A DNA stretch of 25,017 bases from Lentisphaeria bacterium (GTDB taxonomy: Bacteria; Verrucomicrobiota; Lentisphaeria; Victivallales; UBA1829). The notes below the pieces were generated by a model that was given only the letters and a program-made list of their open reading frames with translations, was not told where the DNA came from and did not search any database. A program made the translations under genes and the position numbers. The stretch covers positions 1 to 25,017 of the forward strand of contig DXVA01000021.1 in NCBI GenBank assembly GCA_019408975.1. Direction: 5' to 3'. Below are positions 8,441 through 16,685 of the stretch, piece by piece. Numbering within the stretch: position 1 is the stretch's first letter; the number at the start of each line of letters is the position of its first letter.

Positions 8441-9367
8441 ATGAGAATCCCCGTTAAACTGACCCGTTATCAGCACAATCCCATCCTCTCCGGCACTGGG
8501 CGCGGTGATGAATGGGACAGCAGAGGCGCGTTCAACGCCGGCGGCATTCTGCATGAAGGCAAGGTGCATTTCCTGTACCGCGGCGAAGGTATCCGGCCGC
8601 GGTCTCCCGGCAACCGCTTCTGGCTCGGCACCATTGGGCACGCAGTCAGTACCGACGGTTTTACCATTGAGGAACGCTCCAGTGAACCGGTGATCAATAT
8701 CACCGGCGAGGACCCGATGATCGTAGGCATCAACGGTGTTGAGGACCCACGCATTACCAAAATAGGCGACACGTATTATATTGTCTACGCCATCAGTTCC
8801 GCCTGCTGGGATCGTCTGACACTGGCTTCGACCAAAGACTTTAAAACTTATGTCAAGCATGGGCTGATCGTGAAGAACATTGCCCAGCGAACCGGCGCAC
8901 TTTTCCCGGAAAAGATCAATGGGCAATATGTGCTGATGCATCGCCCGATCCCGAACATCTGGGTTTCGACCAGCCCCGACCTGAAGAACTGGGGGGACGC
9001 CAAGATGATCCTGACCAATGAAATTCTGCCGTGGACCAGGGTCAAGCTCGGAGTCTGCGGCCCGCCGATCCGTACCGAAAAAGCCTGGGCGGTCATCTTT
9101 CACGGCAAAGACCTGGATGAAACCTATCGGCTCGGCATTTTCTGGCTTGATCTGGAGAATCCGGCCAAAGTACTGTTCGTACAGCCGGAACCGATTCTGG
9201 AGCCGGAAATGGATTATGAAACCACAAAGGGAATTACCGGCAACTGCGTCTATTCCTGCGGACAGGTCGTCAAGGACGGACAGGTCATTGTTTATTATGG
9301 CGCCGCCGATTCAACGCTGTGTGCCGCCACTATGCCTGTCGAAATGCTCGAACTGCCGGAGATTTGA
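8441..9367 (+). CDS. GH130 family glycosidase, probably a beta-mannoside phosphorylase
   Basis: 308 aa, normal length for the single-domain five-bladed beta-propeller GH130 family. Characteristic parts are the N-terminal HNPIL, the FLYRGEG segment, the GVEDPRI motif (99-105) with the candidate catalytic Asp102, the ALFPEKINGQYVLMHRP stretch, CGPP, FHG and a C-terminal YYGAADS. Phosphorylases of this family split beta-mannosyl oligosaccharides with phosphate to mannose 1-phosphate; the FPEKINGxYxxxHRP stretch is usual in phosphorylase-type rather than hydrolase-type members, but the exact linkage cannot be read from sequence. No signal peptide is present, fitting cytoplasmic use of imported sugar. 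AAAGGA (8427-8432) lies 8 nt upstream of ATG. It is transcribed alone from the promoter module shared with the downstream regulator gene. Confidence 0.88.
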   Translation: MRIPVKLTRYQHNPILSGTGRGDEWDSRGAFNAGGILHEGKVHFLYRGEGIRPRSPGNRFWLGTIGHAVSTDGFTIEERSSEPVINITGEDPMIVGINGVEDPRITKIGDTYYIVYAISSACWDRLTLASTKDFKTYVKHGLIVKNIAQRTGALFPEKINGQYVLMHRPIPNIWVSTSPDLKNWGDAKMILTNEILPWTRVKLGVCGPPIRTEKAWAVIFHGKDLDETYRLGIFWLDLENPAKVLFVQPEPILEPEMDYETTKGITGNCVYSCGQVVKDGQVIVYYGAADSTLCAATMPVEMLELPEI

Positions 9368-9376
9368 GTTAAAAAC

Positions 9377-9529
9377 TTGTTGTCCAATATGGCGTTTGGC
9401 TGTTTTCTGTTAAGTATTCTTACGGGACACTGTGAAAAATGGGCATCATTGCGGAGGAGCGCTTTTCGCCAATGCCATCCGGAACTTTGATCTGTCTCAG
9501 GAGAAACAGAAAAACAATTTGGACAACAA
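9377..9529. repeat. 153-bp segment bounded by 11-bp inverted repeats
   Basis: TTGTTGTCCAA (9377-9387) recurs inverted as TTGGACAACAA (9519-9529). Just inside, TGTTTTCTGTT (9401-9411) matches the inverse of 9505-9516 with one extra base, so the inverted similarity extends beyond the termini with an indel. No clear target-site duplication is visible. It may be a decayed MITE-like element or a long-range RNA stem in the GH130 3' region. Confidence 0.45.
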
Positions 9530-9556
9530 CGGATTCAGTTATTACTGAAACAGCAC

Positions 9557-9605
9557 AGGACAGCCTGTCGGCATCCTCCGGGATGTCGTCAAGCTGTCCT
9601 TTTTC
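9557..9605 (+). terminator. Rho-independent terminator of the GH130 gene
   Basis: AGGACAGC (9557-9564) pairs with GCTGTCCT (9593-9600), an inner GCATCC/GGATGT helix adds to the structure, and the stem is followed by TTTTTC. It lies ~190 bp after the GH130 stop and separates that gene from the regulator's own promoter. Confidence 0.75.
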
Positions 9606-9683
9606 AGAGTGCCGGAAGCAAAGCCGCATGCGCAAAATATGCGGAGATTTTGCCGAAATTCACTTGGTTTGCATCGTTTCGCA

Positions 9684-9831
9684 GCTGTTCCGGGGAGAAG
9701 AATATATTATTTTTACCTTTTTTTACCTTTATGGTATTGACAATATGGTATCTATCAATTATAATATATACAGAAACAGCCTGTAAGACATATATAAATA
9801 GGTATAAATGAATATTGATCGCAACAGCCAT
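9684..9831 (+). repeat. Copy B of the duplicated promoter module (upstream of the GntR/LacI regulator)
   Basis: This is the partner of 8241-8387. It contains a perfect tandem TTTTACCTTT (9711-9720, 9721-9730), the TTGACA-17-TATAAT promoter, and TATAAATA/TATAAATG at 9793-9800 and 9803-9810, again phased at 10 bp. The GGTATAAA near the start codon is the reverse complement of TTTATACC upstream of the -35 box in copy A, so repeated half-sites lie in opposite orientation on either side of the promoter. The module extends ~24 bp into the regulator's coding region. Confidence 0.85.
9737..9765 (+). promoter_or_regulatory. Consensus sigma70 promoter of the regulator gene
   Basis: TTGACA (9737-9742), 17 nt, TATAAT (9760-9765), identical in hexamers and spacing to the GH130 promoter. 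The expected start near 9772 gives a leader of ~36 nt. The phased TATAAAT repeats lie in that leader, where a bound repressor would block transcription. Confidence 0.85.
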
Positions 9832-10941
9832 ATTCCAATTTACCTTCAGGTAAAAGAGGAATTGAAAAAATATATTGCGGAGCACCACTTGAAAAGCGGT
9901 GATCCTTTGCCGACGCTTCAGAAAATCTGCGAAATGAGTGATATCAGTCTGCGTACGGCGCAGAAGGTGGCGCTTTCCATGCTGGAGGATGGTTCTGGGA
10001 AACGTTTCGGGCGTCGTTTTGTTGTCGGCGACTCACCGTCGGAAGCAGAGCGTCCGGTACGGCGTGTTTATATTCTCTGCCACAAATGCGCCCCTGACTA
10101 TATTGATGACATTTCGATGAAAATCATCAATGCCATTCGCGGCGAAGTCGAAATGAAAAATGATGCGGAGGTGCTGTTTGCGGGGAAACAGGTTGAAGAT
10201 TCTTTGAGTTTTTTCCTGAATAATCCGCTTATCCAGGTTGCCGGGGTTATCATGCTGCTTTGGCAGGACCGTGATAAACTGGTGAAACTTGCAAGGGCAT
10301 TTCCCGGGCTGAAATTCATTCAGACCAACCATGTGCTTGCAGATCTGGAAGGGCTGCCGGAAAATGTTCATGGTGTTTTCAATGACGATTTTGCCGGAGC
10401 TTTTCAGGCAACAGAGTATCTGATTGAACAGGGCTGTCGGCGACCGGTATTTCTGGAGCTTGCCATCAAAGATGAAACTTACCGGGAACGCCGTAACGGC
10501 TTTATGGCGGCGCTTCAGGAATATGGTTTGAAAGGACTGGTTTATCAGCAGGAAAGTTCTCTTGGCATTCCTCTGCATGCGCGGATCAAAATGTACAGAC
10601 TGTTTTTCAGGGAAGTGCACAAGATGAATCCGGCTCTGGATGCCGTCGTTGCCTGTTATGACATTATGGCGCAGGCTGCCGCGCTGGAGCTGGAAGAAGA
10701 GGGAAAAACGGAAATCCCGGTTATGGGGTATGATGCATATATGGATCTTGGACATCCCGACTTCAGCAGTGTTGCAGTCAACTATGCAAGAATCGGACAA
10801 GTCGCGGTTCGCCATCTCGATCATGCGGAACGTCTGCCGAGATTTCAGAAAATTCTTCCGAAGCTGAAGCTCAAGTCAAAGAAGATCGAACAGGAAATGG
10901 AGAGCAGTCATGGCAAATACTTTAAGATTGTATCATTTTAA
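9808..10941 (+). CDS. GntR/LacI hybrid transcriptional regulator (GntR wHTH plus sugar-binding domain)
   Basis: 377 aa. Residues ~8-62 form a GntR-type winged helix (IPIYLQVKEELKKYI, SGDPLPTL, ISLRTAQ, LEDG). The wing before FVVGD (SGKRFGRRF) looks a few residues shorter than usual. From ~85 to ~345 the protein resembles the LacI/periplasmic-binding-protein effector domain (VYILCHK, GVIMLLW, FNDDFAGAFQATEYLIEQG, RRPVFL, RRNGFMAAL, DAVVACYD, VMGYDAY). This is the AraR-like architecture, a repressor released by a sugar. The duplicated promoter module before this gene and the GH130 gene suggests autoregulation and control of GH130. The only Shine-Dalgarno-like bases before ATG (AGG at 9800-9802) are weak. 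It is followed 24 bp later by the prepilin-like gene and then the large hydrolase, probably one operon. Confidence 0.88.
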   Translation: MNIDRNSHIPIYLQVKEELKKYIAEHHLKSGDPLPTLQKICEMSDISLRTAQKVALSMLEDGSGKRFGRRFVVGDSPSEAERPVRRVYILCHKCAPDYIDDISMKIINAIRGEVEMKNDAEVLFAGKQVEDSLSFFLNNPLIQVAGVIMLLWQDRDKLVKLARAFPGLKFIQTNHVLADLEGLPENVHGVFNDDFAGAFQATEYLIEQGCRRPVFLELAIKDETYRERRNGFMAALQEYGLKGLVYQQESSLGIPLHARIKMYRLFFREVHKMNPALDAVVACYDIMAQAAALELEEEGKTEIPVMGYDAYMDLGHPDFSSVAVNYARIGQVAVRHLDHAERLPRFQKILPKLKLKSKKIEQEMESSHGKYFKIVSF

Positions 10942-10965
10942 TTTTATTCAAACAAGGAGCTTATC

Positions 10966-11688
10966 ATGCAGTTTTCCAGGAGAATGAGAAGTTTTACACT
11001 GATAGAACTCTTAATCGTGATAGCGATCATCGCGATTCTAGCAGGAATGTTATTGCCCGCTCTGAAAGCGGCAAGAGCCAAAGCGCAGTCGATAGCCTGC
11101 ACCAGTAATCTGCGGCAGCTCGGGATTTATAACATGAATTACAGCGATGCATACAAGGGCTTTATCCTGTACACACCTTACTGGAATGGAATACAGGTTT
11201 CATGGGGAAGCCTGCTCCAGAATGCAGGGATCATCAAGTCATATGAATACGGATCGTTTATTTGTCCTTCCATCGCCCCTTATCGTGCGAAACGGCTGGG
11301 AGCCATAACAAGTTTTACCTATGCCAGGGCAGGAGCGTATAATCCCAATGATGCCGCCTATGCCGGCCCCATCCAGCGTTTTGCCATGCCAAGCCGGTCG
11401 GAGATATTCGGAGATTCCGCGCAAAGGCCCCCCAGTGTCACAGCAGTGGAAAACAACCTGGCAGAGAACGGGCAGGTGCAATGCTGTTATGTTCAAAAAC
11501 GCAATCCCCAAACCGGTAACAACAGGATTCACATCCGCCACAGCAAAAAAGCCAACTTTGTCTTTCTTGATGGGCATGTTGCTCCGATGGGGCTGAATGA
11601 CAAGGTCCCGGTCAACAATCACCTGTTTCCCGGTTCTGACAATCGCGAATGGACGATTCATTATGCATATAATCCATATTTGAATTAA
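10966..11688 (+). CDS. Prepilin-type N-terminal methylation domain protein with H-X9-DG motif
   Basis: 240 aa. The class III leader and hydrophobic helix are clear: FTLIELL at 10-16 with the invariant +5 Glu (E14), then a ~20-residue hydrophobic stretch ending in LLPAL. The residue before the cleavage site is Ser9 rather than the usual Gly. The C-terminal part carries the processing-associated H-X9-DG motif (H192 to D202-G203). Such proteins are pseudopilin-like and expected at the inner membrane and cell surface; their exact role is not known, and Lentisphaerota-type genomes carry many copies near carbohydrate enzymes. AAGGAG (10954-10959) lies 6 nt before ATG. It sits between the sugar-responsive regulator and the secreted hydrolase, so it is likely co-expressed with them and may help display or export on the cell surface. 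Confidence 0.9.
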   Translation: MQFSRRMRSFTLIELLIVIAIIAILAGMLLPALKAARAKAQSIACTSNLRQLGIYNMNYSDAYKGFILYTPYWNGIQVSWGSLLQNAGIIKSYEYGSFICPSIAPYRAKRLGAITSFTYARAGAYNPNDAAYAGPIQRFAMPSRSEIFGDSAQRPPSVTAVENNLAENGQVQCCYVQKRNPQTGNNRIHIRHSKKANFVFLDGHVAPMGLNDKVPVNNHLFPGSDNREWTIHYAYNPYLN

Positions 11689-11893
11689 ACACAGAGGAGT
11701 AATACGGCATGAAATTGAAATGATATTCCGCCAGGCTGGTTTCTGAATTCAATCCGGCAAATATGCGGGAAAATCTCATTGCGATCAGCGTTTTATTACA
11801 TACGGCGGGGCGATACACCGGCATGGTCTGCTGCGGTCTTTCCGTATCCTTTGATTTTCTGAAAACTCAATCAATATGATGGAGAAACATCCC

Positions 11894-14800
11894 ATGAAAT
11901 ATATTTTCCTTTTCTTATTTCTTGCGGGAAGTGTTCCGGCGATGGCTGCCGCACTTTCCCTGGATTCCGCACGGGCGGTCTGGAGATTCAACCCGGAAAC
12001 CGGACAGATTGCCGGTGCGACGGGCAGGAAAACTTCGAACCACTTTCTGACTGGTTCCGTCAATCACTATTATCTGATGGCAAAATCCGGTGACCGTGAT
12101 GTTTCCGAAAGTGCCGACCGGGTGGTTCAGACACGCGGTTCCGACGGGCGTCTGGAATTCGACTGCCGGAACCCTTTGCTACCTGAGCTTCTGATTACCA
12201 AAAAATACTGGATTGAAAATCAGGGGCTCCGCCGGGAACTTGTGTTCACCAATACGGGAAAAGAGACACTGTTTCTCACTCCGGCGACTTCGCTGGAATT
12301 CAGTCCGGAGTTTCGTAAACACTCCTATTATCTTGGTGCCGGATATATCGGGCCGCTGATCCCCGCTCCGCAGGTGAAAGCTCCCGTTCCCGTTGCGAAT
12401 TATTACCAGACAACCAAAGGAATGGTTCTCAGCAATACGTCCGAACAGGGCAGCTTTGCGCACTACCGTCTCAAACTCAATGATCAGTTTGTGTTTCCCT
12501 GGTGGCAGTCTACGATCAACACGTACCGTGAGAAACCGAACATTCTCCACTATACCCCGAACGGCTGGAGCATGGCGCTGGGGACCGTCGATCTGCCCTC
12601 CGGCGGGCAGTTCCGCATTACCGATGCGATGAATTATTTCCCGGGCAACTGGTACACCTTCTTTGAAGATGTCTATGGAGCCGATCCCGATGTTAAAAAG
12701 GAAATTGCTTCCATCGGGCCCGTTCCAGAGTGGCTTCAGGATGTCCGTCTGGCGACTATGGAAAAATCTGAATATGCCATCCGGCAGCTGGTCAGCGCCA
12801 CCAATGACGGTTATATCATGGTGCTGCTCAGCCGTTTCGTCGGAGACTGGGCAGATTACCGTTTCGCAAAAGACGGTGCGCGCGGATTTTTCGGTGGAAA
12901 CGTCACGGGCGAGGAACTTCGCGAGTGTATCCAGCGCCTGAAAGCGATTTCCCCGCGCGTCAAGGTCGCTCTTTATAATTGGGTCACATCCACCAATATC
13001 AGTACGGAGATACTCAAAGAGCATCCTGAATGGTTCAAACGTTTTGACCGCCATGGCAACGAAAGTTCTCTGTTTCCCGGTTGTCTGGACAATTTCGCCA
13101 CGATGATGAACCGTCCGGACTGTGCGGAATTCATGAAGAATCAGCTGTTTGACGCACTGCAATATCTTGGAGCTGACTATATTTACCTGGATGAGGCGAA
13201 AACTACGAATTTCATCCGCTGGCAGACCGATGAAGCGGTCCGTGATGACCACTGGTACAACTTCTGGAAATCACTGAAAAAACGCGCTTCGGCTCAGAAC
13301 ACCGTGCTTTTCTTCAATGCACGCGGAAACCCTTTCGGAGATATCAATTACATTGAAGCCTATCATCAGCTGGAACCGAGATTCTGGCGGGAATTCGCCG
13401 GTATGGGGCTGGGGGTGGAGACTTTCCTGAAACTTCGTCCCGACGCCAGAATCACCCCGCTTTACTGGACAGGAAAAGTTGACTATGCGAACCGTCTGCT
13501 AGCGCTTGGCTGGATTCCTTCGATGAATGATTCGGTTTCGCAGACGCTGAATAATCTGGCATTTGTCCGCGCCGCTTATGAAACGGGAAATTCCGATCCT
13601 GTCGATGTCCGCTACACTCCGGACTGGAAGCAGGACGCGGCAACAAAAATAGAATCCTACGCCATCCGCCGCCGTCATTCGTCCGATCTCCTGATATCGT
13701 TCATCAACAGAAGCGGAAGTACCTCGGGAATTCCTTTGAATATCCAACTGGCGACACTGGGTTTTCCTGCGGATGCCCGCATCAATATCTGGAGTATGAA
13801 TATTGCATCCGGCAATACCACCGCCCATTACAACATCAGCGACTCCGAACTGCAGGAGAATTACCGGCGTGACCGCTGGCTCGGCGATTTTGTCACTGCG
13901 CCCCACCTGGTCTATTCCGGCCCCGCCTCCGGATGTTTCCGATATACGATTCCCGATCTTCCCGACAACCGTATGAATCAGCTGCTGATCACAGCTTCCC
14001 CTGCTGGAATCTATACCATAGACTCACTCGGCTGCAATTACTTTTATACCTCGCGTCCCGGGGTCAGGGTTCAGGGCACGGAGGTGGAAAATCAGCATGA
14101 AAATACAGAACTGGTATTGGCTGACAGCGACTTTATCTTCACCAATATCAAAGCCAACGGAATCCCGGTCAAGTCCCGTCTTGTTGACATCGGGGGACAG
14201 CTCTTTCCCGTAATTACGCTCGGGAAAGGAAAATTCACTTTGACCATGGACCGCAGTCCGCGGCATCCCGTTGAGTCGGTCAGGCTGACCGCCAAATTGG
14301 AAAATGGGCAGATTGCCGTTTCCGGCGCTCCCTCCGGCGCCCTGTTTGCACTGGAACTTGATGGATGCACACTTTACACGGGCACATCCCCAATTCCCGT
14401 TCCCCGCCGGCATGCGGGAGGCGATTATGTGATCCGCATTGCCGGAAATCCGGCGCAGTCCGTAAAGCTCCGGCTCGCGCCCGGTCCCCGGACAGCTTCT
14501 GCCGCCGGCGACCATATCAAACGTTATCCGGAAGAAACCAGGATAGAAAAAATACACGTCGTTTCCGGGCCTGTCACAATCAGTGCAAAGGCGACTCAGC
14601 TCGGCAAATGGGTTCAGACGATTCCAATTCAGTTCAAAGTCCCTCCGCGTATTGTCGCCGCTGATGCTTCAAAACTTCGCCTGCAGGCAGGGCAGACCCG
14701 CAGAATCGCGGATTATCTGGGAGGCGCCTTTGCCGGGTTCGAGCTCAACGGAGCGAAGCAGGTTCAGCTGAAACTGGAGAACAGTTTTTATGAGGCTTCG

Positions 14801-16465
14801 AGCATGGAGGTCGAACGTCATGTGGTAAAATACCGTCGCAGTCCCCGCGAATTTGCCGGTCTGCTTCTTGATTACCGTGTAAACGGGGCGTATGCCAAAC
14901 GGGTTGCGCTCAGTGTCGGAGTATTGAGTCCCAAAGCGGACAATCCGGCTCCGGCATGGGGAAAGAAAGGGAAACCCGATCAGTATATTGATCTTGGGAA
15001 CTTATTGGACCGGGGTAAAGAAGCCCTTTTGACTCTCGATTTGACGAAATGGGCTCCGAAAGACTGGGACGGCACCGTGTTTCTTTCCATCGGAACGGAT
15101 TATATCAAGCCTGACCGCCGCCTGGTCTGTACACTGTTGAAATTCAACGCGGAGGCAGGAACAAAGTTTGCAACCGGAACCGATGCACGGACTTTGCTCC
15201 GAGATTTTCAATCCCCGAAAACTCTTGAAGTCCCCTTTGCCAGAAACAAACCGCAGTCCGTCCGCAAACTGACTCCCGCCGAGTGGCGCGAATGGGCGGA
15301 AATCAGAAAATTTTTCATTCCCGGCGGCACCGGAATTCCCAGATTTGCGACAACTGCGTGGATGACATATGATCAGAGCCGTCTTTACATTGCGGTGAAG
15401 TGCATGGAATCCCGCAGGAAACCGGTCACCGGCAATGCGAATATCTGGGATGACGATGGAATCGAACTCTGGTTCCAGCGCCCTGCGAATGGGCAGACGG
15501 TCCAGCTTCTTGTGAATGCCGCGGGGCAGTTGCAGGTCAGAGACAACGGGCATATACTTACGGATTCCGGTGTGGATGTCAAATCCCGCCAGACTCCGGG
15601 CGACAGCTACTATATTTTCGTCAGCATTCCATTTCAGCTTCTCGGCTGGGCTCCACAGGACAGCGGGCGTTCCATCCGCTTCAACCTCTGCCGTGTGCGT
15701 CAGGCGGGCGGCGGACTGCCCCGTGAATACTCCACATGGGGAGCGGTCGGAGTAAAGTTCGACGATCCTGCAAAGTTCGGTATCTTGAACTTCGCTTTGC
15801 CGCCGGAAAAAGCGCAGGTGGTCAATCTCGGATATCCCGGGCACAGCTCAAAAGAACTGATCGCATATCAGCTTCCGAAACTGAAACAGCTTAAACCCGA
15901 GCTTGCGGTGATCCTGATTGGCACCAATGACATGCTGAATGCCGGGAAATTCTCATCTCTCGACCAGTATGAGAAGAATATGCGCCAAATGATATCTGCT
16001 CTGCATAAGCGGAAAATTCAAATGCTGCTGGTTACCCTGCCTCCCTGTTCCGAGGAGCTTTTGTTTCAGCGCCATCCGCGTGACAAATATGGAAAATCTA
16101 CCCCGAATCGGAGGATAGAGCAGGCAAATGACAGAATCCGCAAAATTGCGGCGGAACGGAAAATCCCAGTTGCCGATTTTTATTCAGCTGTACAACAATC
16201 GGCTCCGCTGGATCGGAAAGCCTCACTTCTGTGCAATCCCGCCAACAGCGGGAAAAAGGACGGTGTCCATCCGACACCCGAAGGATATGCCGTGCTTGCA
16301 GAAATCATTGATCAGGCGATTCGGAAAAATAACCTGCCGACGGGGAAGATCGTCTGCCTCGGGGACAGTATCACCTACGGTGTCGGCGTGAATGGTGCAG
16401 GTTCCAATGTCGGTTTCTGCTACCCCGGACAGCTTGCCGTCCGTTTGAAAGCTGAAAATAAATAG
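11894..16465 (+). CDS. Large secreted multidomain hydrolase: TIM-barrel glycosidase-like, CBM9-like and circularly permuted SGNH domain
   Basis: 1523 aa from the ATG at 11894, chosen because GGAGA (11881-11885) lies 8 nt upstream and the product begins with a clean signal peptide (MKYIFLFLFL...AMA). An in-frame ATG at 11876 would place charged residues before it. A beta-rich N-terminal region (~25-270) precedes a putative TIM barrel (~275-560) with candidate acidic residues D433/E434 in YLDE, D451/D452 and E488; it resembles retaining glycosidases such as clan GH-D, but no family is assigned. Beta-sandwich linkers follow. A CBM9-like domain lies at ~1115-1305 (WDDDGIELWF at ~1184-1193). Residues ~1306-1523 form an SGNH/GDSL esterase domain in permuted order: block II NLGYPG (1311-1316), block III GTND (1343-1346), block V DGVHP (1456-1460), then block I GDSIT (1490-1494). 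It probably acts on an acetylated polysaccharide outside the cytoplasmic membrane. A 187-bp gap after the prepilin-like gene shows no clear promoter, so it is likely in the same operon. Confidence 0.85.
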   Translation: MKYIFLFLFLAGSVPAMAAALSLDSARAVWRFNPETGQIAGATGRKTSNHFLTGSVNHYYLMAKSGDRDVSESADRVVQTRGSDGRLEFDCRNPLLPELLITKKYWIENQGLRRELVFTNTGKETLFLTPATSLEFSPEFRKHSYYLGAGYIGPLIPAPQVKAPVPVANYYQTTKGMVLSNTSEQGSFAHYRLKLNDQFVFPWWQSTINTYREKPNILHYTPNGWSMALGTVDLPSGGQFRITDAMNYFPGNWYTFFEDVYGADPDVKKEIASIGPVPEWLQDVRLATMEKSEYAIRQLVSATNDGYIMVLLSRFVGDWADYRFAKDGARGFFGGNVTGEELRECIQRLKAISPRVKVALYNWVTSTNISTEILKEHPEWFKRFDRHGNESSLFPGCLDNFATMMNRPDCAEFMKNQLFDALQYLGADYIYLDEAKTTNFIRWQTDEAVRDDHWYNFWKSLKKRASAQNTVLFFNARGNPFGDINYIEAYHQLEPRFWREFAGMGLGVETFLKLRPDARITPLYWTGKVDYANRLLALGWIPSMNDSVSQTLNNLAFVRAAYETGNSDPVDVRYTPDWKQDAATKIESYAIRRRHSSDLLISFINRSGSTSGIPLNIQLATLGFPADARINIWSMNIASGNTTAHYNISDSELQENYRRDRWLGDFVTAPHLVYSGPASGCFRYTIPDLPDNRMNQLLITASPAGIYTIDSLGCNYFYTSRPGVRVQGTEVENQHENTELVLADSDFIFTNIKANGIPVKSRLVDIGGQLFPVITLGKGKFTLTMDRSPRHPVESVRLTAKLENGQIAVSGAPSGALFALELDGCTLYTGTSPIPVPRRHAGGDYVIRIAGNPAQSVKLRLAPGPRTASAAGDHIKRYPEETRIEKIHVVSGPVTISAKATQLGKWVQTIPIQFKVPPRIVAADASKLRLQAGQTRRIADYLGGAFAGFELNGAKQVQLKLENSFYEASSMEVERHVVKYRRSPREFAGLLLDYRVNGAYAKRVALSVGVLSPKADNPAPAWGKKGKPDQYIDLGNLLDRGKEALLTLDLTKWAPKDWDGTVFLSIGTDYIKPDRRLVCTLLKFNAEAGTKFATGTDARTLLRDFQSPKTLEVPFARNKPQSVRKLTPAEWREWAEIRKFFIPGGTGIPRFATTAWMTYDQSRLYIAVKCMESRRKPVTGNANIWDDDGIELWFQRPANGQTVQLLVNAAGQLQVRDNGHILTDSGVDVKSRQTPGDSYYIFVSIPFQLLGWAPQDSGRSIRFNLCRVRQAGGGLPREYSTWGAVGVKFDDPAKFGILNFALPPEKAQVVNLGYPGHSSKELIAYQLPKLKQLKPELAVILIGTNDMLNAGKFSSLDQYEKNMRQMISALHKRKIQMLLVTLPPCSEELLFQRHPRDKYGKSTPNRRIEQANDRIRKIAAERKIPVADFYSAVQQSAPLDRKASLLCNPANSGKKDGVHPTPEGYAVLAEIIDQAIRKNNLPTGKIVCLGDSITYGVGVNGAGSNVGFCYPGQLAVRLKAENK

Positions 16466-16484
16466 GGATATCTGCTAGGCAAGT

Positions 16485-16522
16485 GCAGACTTTGGGGATA
16501 AAAATATATCCCCAAAGTCTGC
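16485..16522. terminator. Strong hairpin between convergent genes
   Basis: A perfect 16-bp stem (16485-16500 with 16507-16522) with loop AAAATA lies 19 bp after the stop of the large hydrolase gene and ~160 bp beyond the stop of the uvrA-like gene on the other strand. No T-run follows on either strand, so it may act as a bidirectional structure or need Rho. Confidence 0.6.
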
Positions 16523-16685
16523 GTGCATCCATATTCCGGTTTTCCGACTGTTGTCGTCCGCAGGATGTGAGTCCATGCGTCAATCCCCCGGAACTCATAT
16601 CGGGAGCGGTTCCTGGTTTTGCAGCAGTTTTGAAGATATTTTCAGATATCCTGCTGAGACGGCCTCTCTCTTTTTCTTCGCGTTG

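Larger units (their letters stand above)
9368..9807. other. 440-bp intergenic region between GH130 and the regulator gene
   Basis: The region holds the inverted-repeat segment (9377-9529), a small hairpin (TTCAGT 9534-9539 with ACTGAA 9544-9549), a strong terminator (9557-9605), a short inverted repeat CCGCAT/ATGCGG (9624-9644) and promoter module copy B (9684-9831). No protein-coding gene is supported. Confidence 0.6.

Noticed and set aside
9439..9786. 115-codon open frame between GH130 and the regulator gene
   Set aside because: It runs through a terminator hairpin and a consensus promoter and has no recognisable domain.
12179..13252. 357-codon open frame on the - strand
   Set aside because: It is antisense to the large hydrolase; no ribosome-binding site or recognisable domain.
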